From: CBDCVO01 sp965223085
Lineage (GTDB): Bacteria; Pseudomonadota; Gammaproteobacteria; Ga0077536
Direction of reading: 5' to 3'
NCBI GenBank assembly: GCA_965223085.1
Contig: OZ244981.1
Location: forward strand, 4,677,714-4,741,713
Length of the DNA: 64,000 nucleotides
Position numbers and translations under genes: made by a program. This document shows, one piece after another, positions 33,181 through 42,989 of this stretch (positions are counted from its first letter, which is position 1; each line of letters starts with the position of its first letter). The notes under the pieces are model-generated. The model was given only the letters and a program-made list of their open reading frames with translations, was not told where the DNA came from and did no database searches.

Positions 33181-35076
33181 GTGTGGCGTTCAAGTCCGGT
33201 GTCGCGTTATTGTGCTCTTCCATTTAAAGGCAAATATCGTTCCGTGCGGCGCTGTCTTCCGCTCGGAACGGAACGCTTTATTCGTGAAACGTTAGCCAGC
33301 GCGCTACTGCTTCTGTGCCTGTCCTTCGTGACGGCGCATGAAAGCAAGGACGACACGAACCCTGTCGTGTTGGCGCCCGGGTACAGCGATTTGTCGTTCG
33401 ATGCGCCGAAACCCGGCAGCTACTTCCTGCCCTCTCTAGGGCGCGCAGCGGATGCACGATTCGTAGATTCGCATGAAAACAGCGGTACGTTGTACGAACG
33501 GTACGCCGTTCGCGCAACTTTGCTCAGCTTTATCTTTGCGCAATGCAGCGATGTTAACGGATGTCCGCTCGCCAGCTACGTAATGCGCCAGGTGGCTCAA
33601 CGCCTCGCGGAAGACGTCAGTATTCGAGACCGGGTTCGCTTGATCAGTTTCAGCTTCGATCTCGCGCATGACACGCCGGCAAACCCGGAGGAGTACGCCA
33701 GGTCTTTCAGGCGGGAAGGAATCGACTGGGATTTTGTTGTGGCGCCGGATCACCGGTTTCTGGCCAATACATTAGCGCCGTACGAACAATCAGTTCAGGT
33801 ATCCGACGGACATACATTCGCTCATATATTGCGAGTTTTTCTTATCGATCCTGAATTCCGGATCCGCACCATCTACAGCACAGCGTTTCTGCATGCCGAT
33901 ACCTTGGCGAGCGATATCGGGAGTGTTCTGGCCGAACAGCGCAATTCGTCAATTTCCGGAAAGAGCGACGTCGATGCAATCCGGAATATTCATTCCTCCG
34001 AGCACGCTATGAACCCGGAGCTAGGGTTGCCCGATAAGTTTGCACATGCCGCGACTACACCAACGCCAACCCAGGTCCGCCTGGGAGAACGACTGTTCTT
34101 CGACCGTCGCCTCTCGCTGAACAAAACCATCTCATGCGCCATGTGTCACGTGCCTGACCAGGGGTTTTCGGTGAATGAGCTTGCCACCGCAGTCGGGATC
34201 GAAGGCCGTACGGTCAAGCGTAACGCGCCGACTCTTCTGAACGTTGCGTATCTTCGAACACTATTCCATGACGCGCGGGAAACGCGGCTCGAGACTCAGG
34301 TTTGGTCTCTGCTGCTGGCCGATAACGAAATGGATAATCCATCGGTAGGCCATGTCATTGACACGGTGAATGCGCTACCGGGTTATCGGGACCAGTTCCG
34401 CATCGCATTCAACGCAGCAGTCACCATGCGATCGATTGGGTCCGTACTTGCAGCCTATCAACGGACGCTCATTGCGGCGGGCAGTCCGTACGATCAGTAC
34501 ACCTTCGGGAAGGACGATACTGCATTATCGCCCGCGGCTAAGTGTGGATTAGCGCTATTTCGAGGGAAGGCAAATTGTGCCGCCTGTCATACGATCGATG
34601 AAGATCATGCCCTGTTTACTGATCAGGCAGTGCACAACACCGGTATTGGTTATCGTACGTCGATGGGCACCGTCGCCATGCAACGCCGCGTTGAACTCTC
34701 GCCCGGAATCGAAATCAGTTACGTCGCTGCATCCGCCGAACGGCGAACAAATGATCTGGGCCGTTACGAAGTATCGCAGGATCCCGATGACCGCTAGAAA
34801 TACGGTACACCGACATTGTGAAACGTTGCCGTTACCGCACCGTATATGCACGACGGCTCCCTATCGACACTGGATGACGTTGTCGCGTTCTATAACAACG
34901 GTGGTATCGATAACCCGTTGCTCGACCCGTTGATCCGTCCGCTCAGTCTGACCACGGAAGAACACTCGGACCTTGTTACATTTCTCCGTAGCCTGACGAG
35001 CCCAGCAGTCGCGACGCTGGCAGCGCGGGCCAGGTTGGTCGAGATCAGCAATCCACGCGAGGACGATATTCGCTGA
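33181..35076 (+). pseudogene. SCO1-like/di-heme cytochrome c peroxidase fusion with two in-frame stops
   Basis: Signal-like LASALLLLCLSFVTAHE, an SCO/thioredoxin-like domain (LLSFIFAQCSDVNGCPLASY; LISFSFDLAHDTPANPEEYA), then a MauG/BCCP peroxidase with heme motifs CAMCH (GFSVNELATAVGIEGRTVKR follows) and CAACH. The frame hits TAG at 34795, where the family has Trp (DPDDRWKYRTPTLRN), and TGA at 34828, where it has Arg (TLRNV), then continues in the same frame with VAVTAPYMHDGSLSTLDDVV to 35076. Two separate substitutions make decay more likely than error. A periplasmic or exported redox role is expected for intact homologues. The start is uncertain. Confidence 0.8.
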
Positions 35077-35180
35077 GCAAGTTTGCAAATATAATCATTT
35101 CGTCGGCGTTCAGCCGAGCATCAGGCATTCCGCAAGAACCGATTTACCTCACTCACGGCTTCCTATCCGTTCCGAATACT

Positions 35181-35341
35181 GTAAGCGCCACGTAATAGGC
35201 ACCCTGTTTAAATCGTGTCGATGAATGTAGAGGTTCTCCGTTTAAATCTAAAGCGGAGAAACGAGCGATGGCACGACGGACGAAAGCACAATGGGAGGCG
35301 TTGATAAAATCGCACGCGGAAAGCGGACAGACGGCATTGGC
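35181..35341 (+). mobile_element. IS66 left-end fragment
   Basis: Begins with the IS66 end GTAAGCGCCACGTAA and includes the first ~25 codons of tnpA from ATG 35268 (MARRTKAQWEALIKSHAESG), like the tnpA genes at 35880 and 40728. It is cut at about 35341, where a parE 3' end begins with the shared bases ATTCACGG. Confidence 0.75.
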
Positions 35342-35398
35342 ATTCACGGCAGCCGCAACCTAGCAGCTAAAGAGATCAAGCCGTGGGATATCGTTTGA
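35341..35398 (+). pseudogene. parE toxin 3' remnant
   Basis: Encodes IHGSRNLAAKEIKPWDIV-stop, closely matching the last residues of the intact ParE at 59820-60128 (IHGSRNLAAKEAKPWDVV). Fused to IS66 tnpA by an 8-base microhomology. It converges with a membrane-protein gene at 35464-35688, as the intact parDE converges with another at 60238. Confidence 0.75.
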
Positions 35399-35463
35399 GC
35401 GAGCTAAAACAAAACGGTGCTTTGTCCCCGAATACCCTACTAAGCGTGATAATCAACATGGCG

Positions 35464-35688
35464 CTACTGCTTCTCAGGCCTCCGGTCCTCGTCATTCGGA
35501 GCTAGATGAATCGTTCTTGCACCAGACAAAGGCTTGTCACCCACTTTTGTCATCCACACTGTCATCACTAGGGACGGAAGCGCAAATACTATAGCTGCAA
35601 TCAACAGTCTAGTCGGCAGCCCCAATCGCGGCGTAAAGAAAAACACTACAACCGCAACAATGAGAAACACTATGTAAAGAAGGATCAT
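35464..35688 (-). CDS. small two-helix membrane protein, immunity-like
   Basis: 74 residues: hydrophobic spans ILLYIVFLIVAVVVFFF and RLLIAAIVFALPSLVMTVWM, then a polar tail. It follows directly an in-frame Rhs-tip fragment (the 89-bp repeat at 35707-35795 reads NNRVLSTFFDGVYGTIAKQI and KHLSWSDPGFPPPGS into it). By analogy with the array at 51-63 kb it is a candidate immunity protein whose toxin tip was mostly removed by IS66. No sequence family recognised. Confidence 0.6.
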   Translation of the reverse strand: MILLYIVFLIVAVVVFFFTPRLGLPTRLLIAAIVFALPSLVMTVWMTKVGDKPLSGARTIHLAPNDEDRRPEKQ

Positions 35689-35706
35689 GGAGCCCGGCGG
35701 CGGGAA

Positions 35707-35795
35707 CCCGGGGTCGGACCAACTCAGATGCTTGATTTGTTTCGCAATCGTTCCGTAAACACCGTCGAAAAACGTACTTAGAACGCGATTGTTTG
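35707..35795. repeat. 89-bp Rhs-tip repeat, copy 1
   Basis: Identical to 50987-51075 except for one base (35761 A versus 51041 G). On the minus strand both encode NNRVLSTFFDGVYGTIAKQI followed by KHLSWSDPG. Copy 1 is cut by the IS66 end at 35795. Confidence 0.9.
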
Positions 35796-35879
35796 TAAGC
35801 GCCCCGTAATCCCCGCTCTACACAGGAATTCGTATGGAGTGTAAATGACTCCGTTTATTGATGGACGGGAGATCGGACG

Positions 35880-36179
35880 ATGAAACGACGCACGAAAGCC
35901 GAATGGCAAGCGCTCATCACAGCGCAGCGAGAGAGCGGATTGACAGCAGCGGCGTTCTGCCGCGAGCAAGGGGTTCCGGCCAATTATTTTTGTCGCGTCC
36001 GGAGTCAGCTCTGTTTGGACAACGTGGACAAGCAAGCCGCCTTCGTGCCGGTGTCGGTTTCGCGGTCAAGCGCGGTAGACCGGGTCACAGTTCGTTGTGA
36101 AGGCGGTTCAACGGTAGAATTGCCCTTCGGTATTGAGCCGCGCTGGGTATCACAGTTACTTCTTGCGTTGCGAGATTGA
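35880..36179 (+). CDS. tnpA: IS66 accessory protein TnpA
   Basis: 99 residues: KRRTKAEWQALITAQRESGL and TAAAFCREQGVPANYF are the HTH-like start of IS66 OrfA; the C-terminal RVTVRCEGGSTVELPFGI is also typical. Needed with TnpB and TnpC for IS66 movement. 3 bp before tnpB. Confidence 0.9.
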   Translation: MKRRTKAEWQALITAQRESGLTAAAFCREQGVPANYFCRVRSQLCLDNVDKQAAFVPVSVSRSSAVDRVTVRCEGGSTVELPFGIEPRWVSQLLLALRD

Positions 36180-36182
36180 CCG

Positions 36183-36539
36183 ATGGAGATGTTCCGTGAG
36201 GTTTCGGCGGTTTATCTGCATCGGGAGCCCGTTGATTTCCGCAAAGCAGTCAATGGCCTCTCATTGATAGTCGAACAATCGATGTCGGTATCAGCGTTCT
36301 CAGGTGCAGTGTTTGTGTTCTGTAATCGAAGTCGCGACAAGTTGAAGGCTTTGTACTGGGATCGCAGTGGTTTCGCACTATGGTACAAACGCTTGGAGAA
36401 AGAGAAGTTTAAATGGCCACGGCGTTGGCCGGGTGCGGAGATTAGTTTATCCGAGCAGCAACTGCATTGGTTGTTGGACGGCTACGATATTACGCGCCTG
36501 CAAGCGCATCATTCTTTAAGTTATTCGAGCGTTTTTTAG
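36183..36539 (+). CDS. tnpB: IS66 accessory protein TnpB (Orf2)
   Basis: 118 residues with the family pattern VYLHREPVDFRKAVNGLSLI, AVFVFCNRSRDKLKALYWDR, FALWYKRLEKEKFKWPRRW and LSEQQLHWLLDGYDI. Intact. Paralogue of 41028-41375. Confidence 0.92.
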   Translation: MEMFREVSAVYLHREPVDFRKAVNGLSLIVEQSMSVSAFSGAVFVFCNRSRDKLKALYWDRSGFALWYKRLEKEKFKWPRRWPGAEISLSEQQLHWLLDGYDITRLQAHHSLSYSSVF

Positions 36540-36595
36540 CGACTGAGATCAACGCATCGGGTATACTGTGATGCATGGTCAACGTGCTAGAATAG

Positions 36596-38117
36596 TTGCC
36601 CGATGATGTTGAAGCGTTAAAGGCATTAGTCGTTGATCACGCTGCTCGCAACGAGCAGTTGCACTCGCAAGTTGTCCTACTCCAAGAGCAATTAGCGCTT
36701 GCGTTGGCGAAGCGTTTTGCCTCGCGCAGTGAGCAGCTATCACCCGATCAGATCCGCTTATTTGATGAAGCGGAGGCAACGTCAACGCCTGACGCCGATG
36801 AGGGAGCTGAACAGACTGTTGAGATCTCACCGCATCGCCGCAGCAAGGGCGGAGGTAAACCCTTGCCGGCGCGGTTGCCGCGTATCGAGGTTGTGCATGA
36901 GCTGCCTGAGAACGAACGCGTGTGTGATCACGATGGCCGCGTCCTCAACGAGATCAACGAGGTGGTTTCCGAACAGCTCGATATCATTCCAGCGACGATC
37001 CAAGTGATCCGTCACATTCGCAAGCAATATGCTTGTGATTGCGGACAATGCATCAGATTAGCGCCGTTACCGGTGCAACCGGTGCCGAAGAGCATGGCCT
37101 CCCCCGGTTTGCTGGCGCACGTTACGGTCTCGAAGTACGTGGATGCCTTGCCGTTGTATCGGCAAGAGGCGATTCTAAAGCGGATTGGCGTTGATCTCCC
37201 ACGGTCGACCTTGGCGAATTGGATGATCCGCGCCGGGACCTTGGTGCAGCCGTTGATTAATCTGATGCGAGACCGGCTGTTGGACTACGACATCGTGCAG
37301 ATGGATGAGACGGTTGTCCAGGTTTTATAAGGAGAAGGGTCGTCGTGCGCAGTCGAAGTCCTACTTATGGGTACAACGTGGCGGACCGCCCGATGGGCGT
37401 ATCATTTTGTACGACTACGATCCGTCGCGCAGTGGTGCGGTGCCGCAACGCTTATTAGCGGGATACTCGGGTTATCTGCAGACCGATGGCTACGACGGCT
37501 ATAACGCGGTGGTTTTGACTAACGGACTCAAGCAGCTCGGTTGTATGGCGCATGCGCGGCGTAAATTCGATGAGGCGGTGAAAGCGCAAGGCAAGACGAA
37601 ACGTCGGGGTAAAGCATGGCGTGGTTTATCGCTCATCCAGAAACTCTATCGAGTGGAAAAGCGGGCGCGGAGCATGACGCCTGAGGAACGGTACACCTAC
37701 CGGCTGGAACACGCGACGCCGGTTATCACCGAGATGCGCGCTTGGCTTGATGCGTCGTTACCCCAGGTGCTGCCGAAAAGCGCCCTCGGCAAGGCGCTGC
37801 ATTACCTGCACGAACAATGGGACAAGCTGACGCGTTACTTGGACGATGGTCGCTTAGAGATTGACAACAATCTCTGCGAGAACGCCATCCGGCCCTTTGT
37901 GATGGGCCGCAAGGCGTGGCTCTTCTCTACCTCTGTTGCCGGCGTCAACGCGTCGGCGAATCTGTATTCATTGATCGAGACGGCGAAGGCGAACGGGCTT
38001 GAGCCTTACGCTTACTTACGCGAAGTATTCACGAAGCTGCCGCTGGCAGCGACCGTCGACGACATTGAAGCGCTGTTGCCCAACCGGATCAATGCCAAGC
38101 AAAACTTATCGCCTTAA
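36596..38117 (+). pseudogene. tnpC: IS66 transposase TnpC, frameshifted
   Basis: N-terminal coiled region and zinc-binding part (HELPENERVCDHDGRVLNEI; RKQYACDCGQCIRLAPLP), then DDE core. The frame breaks at about 37328: MDETVVQVL is followed by a stop after an extra T (tta-t-aag), and the rest resumes as KEKGRRAQSKSYLWVQRGGP to DNNLCENAIRPFVMGRKAWL. Close to the intact tnpC at 41409. Inactive unless frameshifting occurs. Confidence 0.88.
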
Positions 38118-38327
38118 ACAAGATGCGGTTCCCTTTGCGCTTACGTTGGACCTGGCGCGTAGACCATATAGACTTCCAGCTATCGCAATTCGCAGCGTGG
38201 TCCGACAGGACAAACATCGTTCTTTCATGCCAAGTGCATGATGGGTCTAATTGACTTAGTGTGTTCTTTTCTTAACGATCCATGGTTGTCGCAGGATGGT
38301 TTGCGACAAATAATAAGGAACCGAACG

Positions 38328-39221
38328 ATGACCAAGCTAGCAGAAGTTAACGGCACCGAACTTTCCTATACCGAGCAAGGTAGTGGCGACGCTGTTGTTT
38401 TTGTCCATGGGGCGATCAGCGATATGCGCACTTGGGAGCACCAGCTTCCCGCAATTGGTGAGAACTACCGAGCTATTTCCTACAGCCGCCGATATGCGCG
38501 TCCGAATGCTGATATCGCCCCAGACCAAGCAGACCCCTGGGGGCAGCATGTTGAAGACCTGGCCGCATTTCTGCGAAAAATCGATGCAGCACCTGCCCAT
38601 CTGGTTAGTAATTCGCAGGGCGCATTCATCAGCATGGTTTTGGCGAAACAACATGCAGACCTCGTTAGAAGTCTTGCCTTAGAGGAACCGGCAGCCATGC
38701 CGTTACTAAGCCCCTGCATGCCACCGAAACCAGCAGACTTTATCACGCTGTGCTTAACCAAACCGAAATTAGCACGCTCGGCAATGGGCTTTGCTTTGAA
38801 GGCAATGCGACCTATGGAAAAAGCGCTCTCGCGTGGCGAGGATGAACGCGGCGCAGAAGTGTTCATTCGCGCCGTTCTGGGGGATCAGATCTTCGAGAGC
38901 TTGAGCGATGCCAGGAAGCGGCAGTGTTTTGAAAACTCTAGCACCATACTGACCTTCGTGCGTAGTCCTGATGTGCCAGAATTCACACCAGATGACGCCC
39001 GCAAAATAGCCGTACCTGTTCTTTTTCTGCAGGGCGAAATCAGCCCTAGATGGATGTTCCCACTTATGGATTACATTGCCGGGCTGCTCCCACGCGTGGA
39101 GCGCGTCACCATCCCTGGGGCTTCGCATTTTATGCACGAAGAAAACCCGGAAGCCACCAACGCAGCGCTGTTGGAGTTTCTAGATAGATTGCGACCTGAA
39201 ACTGGAAGTGAGAAGCGATAA
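38328..39221 (+). CDS. alpha/beta hydrolase
   Basis: 297 residues from ATG 38328, with TAAGGA nine bases upstream. Hydrolase pattern: TELSYTEQGSGDAVVFVHGA, oxyanion HG, nucleophile Ser in LVSNSQGAFISMVL, VPVLFLQGEISPRWMFP and the catalytic His in IPGASHFMHEENPEA. Nucleophile elbow is NSQG rather than GxSxG at its first position. Substrate unknown. Its stop overlaps the next gene (methyltransferase) by one base, suggesting a two-gene operon flanked by IS66 and an IS4 element. Confidence 0.88.
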   Translation: MTKLAEVNGTELSYTEQGSGDAVVFVHGAISDMRTWEHQLPAIGENYRAISYSRRYARPNADIAPDQADPWGQHVEDLAAFLRKIDAAPAHLVSNSQGAFISMVLAKQHADLVRSLALEEPAAMPLLSPCMPPKPADFITLCLTKPKLARSAMGFALKAMRPMEKALSRGEDERGAEVFIRAVLGDQIFESLSDARKRQCFENSSTILTFVRSPDVPEFTPDDARKIAVPVLFLQGEISPRWMFPLMDYIAGLLPRVERVTIPGASHFMHEENPEATNAALLEFLDRLRPETGSEKR

Positions 39222-39978
39222 TGGATGACGAATTGTTTTCCTTGGTTTTCGAAGCACAAGACAAGAGTCCGCTGATGCGAGAGATTTGGCGCCAGGCTTA
39301 TGGTGATGACTACCCTGAGAACGCGGACCCCCTGAGCTTTGTCACAAAGTCCGATCTGTCTCGGATAGCAAGGGCCCTGTCCCTAGGCGAAAATGAAGAT
39401 CTGGTTGACCTCGGATGCGGCGCGGGCGGTCCTTTTCAGTGGCCAGAAGTCTAGGAGTTCAACTCACTGGAATCGACGCGTCACCTGCGGCAATCCAAAT
39501 CGCCAACGACAGACACCTAACGACGTTACCCGGAGGGTCTCGATTTGTTCATGGCGAGTTTGATGCGACAGGGCTTCCGGATAAATTTGCGCATGGGGTG
39601 ATGAGCACAGACGCTCTCTTGTTTGCCGAACAATACGGACGGGCGTTTGAGGAAGCAGCACGGATATGTCGACCTGGTGGTCGATTCGTCTTTACTAGCT
39701 TTGAACTTGCGGAACCAAGCGTAAGTCTTGGCGGTGCAGGCCCCATTGCGGACTATCGCCCGTATCTTGAGAAGGCAGGTTTTAAGATCGAGTCCTATGA
39801 CGAGGCCACCGATTGGGAACCGCGTATGCGGACCGTCTTTTCGGGGATACTCGAAAATCGGGAACAGCTATTGATAGAGCTGGGAGAGCAAGCGGGTAAT
39901 GTCACAGTTATGTGGGCGACCCTCAGACCGCAGGAACTATCGAAGAGCAGGCGCATATTCTGTAGCGCTCGCCGCTAG
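39221..39978 (+). pseudogene. class I SAM-dependent methyltransferase, frameshifted
   Basis: N-terminal frame: MREIWRQAYGDDYPENADPL and the SAM loop LVDLGCGAGGP, then a premature stop at 39454. The other frame resumes with FSVARSLGVQLTGIDASPAA, AIQIANDRHL, ARICRPGGRFVFTSFELAEP and ends at 39978. One missing T in the run CCTTTT at about 39432 explains it, so a homopolymer error is possible. Paired with the hydrolase upstream. Substrate unknown. Confidence 0.75.
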
Positions 39979-40053
39979 GTAGTCTTTTTCGATAGCAAAC
40001 GTGAAACAGCCTGTGAACACTATGAATGTGTTTGCCCTGACGGATAGCTATCA

Positions 40054-40221
40054 TTAGCTCCTACCACCCGTCAGCCGGTATATATCTACTCGCCAGTCGG
40101 TACTGTGGGTATCGTCGAATTGTTCAATTTCCTCTTTCACAATATCGAGAAAGTCGTCCAGGTATAGTTTTCGGTCTGGCTTAATTTCGTATTCGTCGAC
40201 CACACCTTCCTCATTTTCCAT
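40054..40221 (-). CDS. small acidic hypothetical protein
   Basis: About 55 residues from ATG 40221 (GTG 40236 also possible): MENEEGVVDEYEIKPDRKLY, DDFLDIVKEEIEQFDDTHS and a DIYRLTGG end. Composition is protein-like and acidic. No family recognised and no partner nearby. Confidence 0.45.
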   Translation of the reverse strand: MENEEGVVDEYEIKPDRKLYLDDFLDIVKEEIEQFDDTHSTDWRVDIYRLTGGRS

Positions 40222-40263
40222 GCTTACAACACTCACCCAGTGCTGTTTCGCCTGTACGTAGCG

Positions 40264-40323
40264 ACAAGGTGTCAGGTCTTGCCTCTACGATCTTGAAGGA
40301 GATCAAAAGGCAAGACCTGACCC
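40264..40323. repeat. short inverted repeat of the GGTCAGGTCTTGCC family
   Basis: GGTGTCAGGTCTTGCC at 40268 and GGCAAGACCTGACC at about 40309 form a hairpin around ~25 bases. Same ends as the larger element at 11632-11812. It abuts the left end of the IS4-family element. Confidence 0.6.
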
Positions 40324-40727
40324 TGAAGGACGCTGAAGGCCCCCCATATTAAGTGGAGAGAAAACAAAGCGATAGAGAAAAAAGAGATTGAAGTGCACCG
40401 TGAGACATGATCTCCTTGTTATTTCCGACCAAAGAAATTATCAAGGGAGACCCGACGATGCACTTCGAGAGACTATTAAATAAGGTCTTTGCGCACAAGT
40501 CCATTGGGATCGATAAACGGTTACACCGCACGTTGTTTGGAGCGGCGAACACGTTGTGCGAATGCAGGCATCTATCGATTGCCGGGCTGGGGCGTCATTT
40601 TCGTTCAAGGGTCGCGGTAAAGTACGTGATCAAGCGGATAGGTCGTAAGCGCCCCGTAAACGACGCGCTATGCTTGGATATATAATTCGGTAAGGTGATC
40701 TGTTTTCCCGCAAGAGAGGAATGGCAG

Positions 40728-41024
40728 ATGACAAAGCGAACAAAATCAGAGTGGTTATCGTTAATCGAGGCACATGCGAGCAGTGGCCAAACGGCGGCTG
40801 CATTCTGCCGTGAACGCGGAGTAGATGCGAAGTATTTTAGTGTCCGTCGGCAAGAACTGATGGGTGAATCGAACGCGGGTGCGACATCTTTTCATCCGGT
40901 TGGCGTGTCGTCGCCTCAATCGTTAGGTGCGATTACGGTTGAGCTGGGTGATGTGGTGGTGCGTTTTCCGACAGAGATACCAGGCGTTCGAGTCGCTGAA
41001 GTGATTAAGGCGTTGCGAGCCTAG
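40728..41024 (+). CDS. tnpA: IS66 accessory protein TnpA
   Basis: 98 residues from ATG 40728: TKRTKSEWLSLIEAHASSGQ and TAAAFCRERGVDAKYFSV. Intact OrfA of IS66 copy B; 3 bp before tnpB. Diverged clearly from the copy A protein, so the two elements are different IS66 members. Confidence 0.9.
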   Translation: MTKRTKSEWLSLIEAHASSGQTAAAFCRERGVDAKYFSVRRQELMGESNAGATSFHPVGVSSPQSLGAITVELGDVVVRFPTEIPGVRVAEVIKALRA

Positions 41025-41027
41025 ACG

Positions 41028-41375
41028 GTGGAGGTGTTTCGTTCGGTTAGCGGTGTGTATTTACATCGCGAGCCGGTAGACTTCAGGAAAGCCATCAACG
41101 GGCTGTCGCTGATTGTTGAGCAAACGATGGATTTATCGCCGTTCTCGGGTGCGTTGTTTGTATTCATCAATAAGGGTCGTAATAAACTAAAGATTCTATA
41201 TTGGGACAAGAGTGGTTTTGCGATGTGGTACAAGCGATTGGAACAAGATAAGTTCCGTTGGCCACGTCGTTGGCCAGAACCGGTGATCACGTTAAGCGAA
41301 GCGCAATTACACTGGTTACTGTCTGGGCATGACATTGAAGGTCATCAAGCGTTACATTTTTCGCAAGTTGGATAG
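41028..41375 (+). CDS. tnpB: IS66 accessory protein TnpB
   Basis: 115 residues: VYLHREPVDFRKAINGLSLI, ALFVFINKGRNKLKILYWDK, FAMWYKRLEQDKFRWPRRW. Intact; starts GTG 41028. Confidence 0.92.
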   Translation: MEVFRSVSGVYLHREPVDFRKAINGLSLIVEQTMDLSPFSGALFVFINKGRNKLKILYWDKSGFAMWYKRLEQDKFRWPRRWPEPVITLSEAQLHWLLSGHDIEGHQALHFSQVG

Positions 41376-41408
41376 GACACATGATCGCGCATCGTTTATA
41401 CTTTTTGT

Positions 41409-42989
41409 ATGTCGACGCTACGCGATCAATTACCGAACGATGTTGACGCATTAAAGTCGCTGGTCGTTGAACACGCTGCTCGCAATGAGCAGTTAAGTTC
41501 TAAAGTTGTTGACGTTGAACGACGCAACGACGAACTCTCCACAAAGGTCGTTATCCTACAAGAACAATTGAACGTCGCGTTGGCGAAGCGATTTGCTTCA
41601 CGCAGTGAAGCGGTCTCGCCCGATCAGATCAAGTTATTCGATGCGACAGAGTCATCACACGATGAGCGCGTTGAACAGGAAAGCCCGGCGATTGAAGTCC
41701 TTTCACATCAGCGTCAATCGGGTGGTCGCAAACCATTACCGGACGCGTTACTGCGGGTTGAGGTGATCCATGAGTTGCCGGCGGCAGACCGGGTTTGCGG
41801 ACATGACGGCCGACAGCTCGCTGAGATTGGCGAGGTAGTCTGTGAACAGCTGGATATCGTGCCGGCAGTGATCCGCGTTATTCGTCATGTGCGCAAACAA
41901 TATGCGTGTGATTGCGGTCGATGCATTAAAACCGCGCCCTTGCCGGCGCAACCGGTACCGAAGAGTATGGCCTCACCGGGTTTATTGGCGCATGTCGCGG
42001 TGTGTAAATACGTCGATGGGTTGCCGTTATATCGCCAGGAAGCGATCTTAAACCGTATCGGCATCAGTATTCCGCGCACGACGTTGGCGAGTTGGATGAT
42101 AAAGGCCGGCGTATTGGTTCAACCGCTGATTAATCTGATGCGTGATCGGTTACTCGCCTATGACATCATCCAAATGGACGAAACGACTGTTCAGGTGCTG
42201 AAGGAATCTGGCCGCACGGCGCAATCCACCTCTTATCTTTGGGTACAATGCGGTGGGCCGCCCGATTCGGAGGTGGTGTTGTACGATTATTCGCCGACCC
42301 GCGCGGGCTCGGTGCCGGCAAACTTGCTCGCCGATTACGCAGGGTATCTTCAAACCGATGGCTATGAGGGTTACAACGCGGTCGTCGCGGCGAATGACAT
42401 CGTGCCATTGGGTTGTATGGCACACGCGCGGCGCAAGTTCGACGAAGCGGTGAAAGCGCAAGGTAAAAAAACGCGCGGCGGTCGTGCCTGGCGGGGACTC
42501 TCGCTCATTCAAAAGCTTTATCGCGTGGAGAAACAAGCGAAGGCCATGTCTGCCGAAGACCGCTATGCCTATCGGCGCGAGCATGCTTCGTCGCTCCTCG
42601 ATGAGCTTCGCACGTGGCTCGATAACACGTTACCGCAGGTGCCACCGAAAACGGCGTTAGGCAAAGCGTTGGGCTATCTCAATAAGCATTGGGACAAACT
42701 CACGCGCTATCTTGATGATGGCCGATTACACATCGACAACAACCGTTGCGAAAATGCGATCCGGCCGTTTGTGATGGGCCGTAAAGCATGGCTGTTCAGC
42801 GATTCGGTGGCCGGCGTCAAAGCTTCAGCAAATCTCTATTCCCTTATCGAGACTGCGAAAGCCAACGGACTCGAACCGTATCGATATTTGCAGCGTATTT
42901 TTAGCGACTTACCGCGAGCCGAATCGGTTGAGGCAATCGAATCGCTGCTGCCACATCGTGTTTCTGCAGAAATTTTTCCAGTGAAATAA
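41409..42989 (+). CDS. tnpC: IS66 transposase TnpC, intact
   Basis: 526 residues. Leucine-rich coiled N-terminus (LSSKVVDVERRNDELSTKVV), Cys-rich zinc region (RKQYACDCGRCIKTAPLPAQ), DDE core with IQMDETTVQVLKESG, LADYAGYLQTDGYEGYNAVV and the C-terminal HIDNNRCENAIRPFVMGRKA. Catalyses transposition with TnpA and TnpB. Confidence 0.95.
   Translation: MSTLRDQLPNDVDALKSLVVEHAARNEQLSSKVVDVERRNDELSTKVVILQEQLNVALAKRFASRSEAVSPDQIKLFDATESSHDERVEQESPAIEVLSHQRQSGGRKPLPDALLRVEVIHELPAADRVCGHDGRQLAEIGEVVCEQLDIVPAVIRVIRHVRKQYACDCGRCIKTAPLPAQPVPKSMASPGLLAHVAVCKYVDGLPLYRQEAILNRIGISIPRTTLASWMIKAGVLVQPLINLMRDRLLAYDIIQMDETTVQVLKESGRTAQSTSYLWVQCGGPPDSEVVLYDYSPTRAGSVPANLLADYAGYLQTDGYEGYNAVVAANDIVPLGCMAHARRKFDEAVKAQGKKTRGGRAWRGLSLIQKLYRVEKQAKAMSAEDRYAYRREHASSLLDELRTWLDNTLPQVPPKTALGKALGYLNKHWDKLTRYLDDGRLHIDNNRCENAIRPFVMGRKAWLFSDSVAGVKASANLYSLIETAKANGLEPYRYLQRIFSDLPRAESVEAIESLLPHRVSAEIFPVK

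Larger units (their letters stand above)
35795..38144 (+). mobile_element. IS66-family element, copy A
   Basis: Bounded by GTAAGCGC at 35795 and GCGCTTAC at 38137-38144. Contains tnpA, tnpB and a frameshifted tnpC in the standard order. The 8-base flanks (GATTGTTT and GTTGGACC) differ, so there is no target duplication; a deletion or rearrangement has affected one side. Confidence 0.8.

Noticed and set aside
15000..33200. sox, dsrAB, apr or soe genes
   Set aside because: None are present in the window; sulfur genes are limited to the sHdr, sulfurtransferase, SQR-like and lipoate sets.
34795..34830. In-frame TGA as selenocysteine or TAG readthrough in the peroxidase
   Set aside because: Homologues have Arg and Trp at these positions, not Cys, and both stop types occur together, so nonsense mutation is simpler.
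35795..38144. Target-site duplication around IS66 copy A
   Set aside because: The flanking 8-mers GATTGTTT and GTTGGACC do not match.
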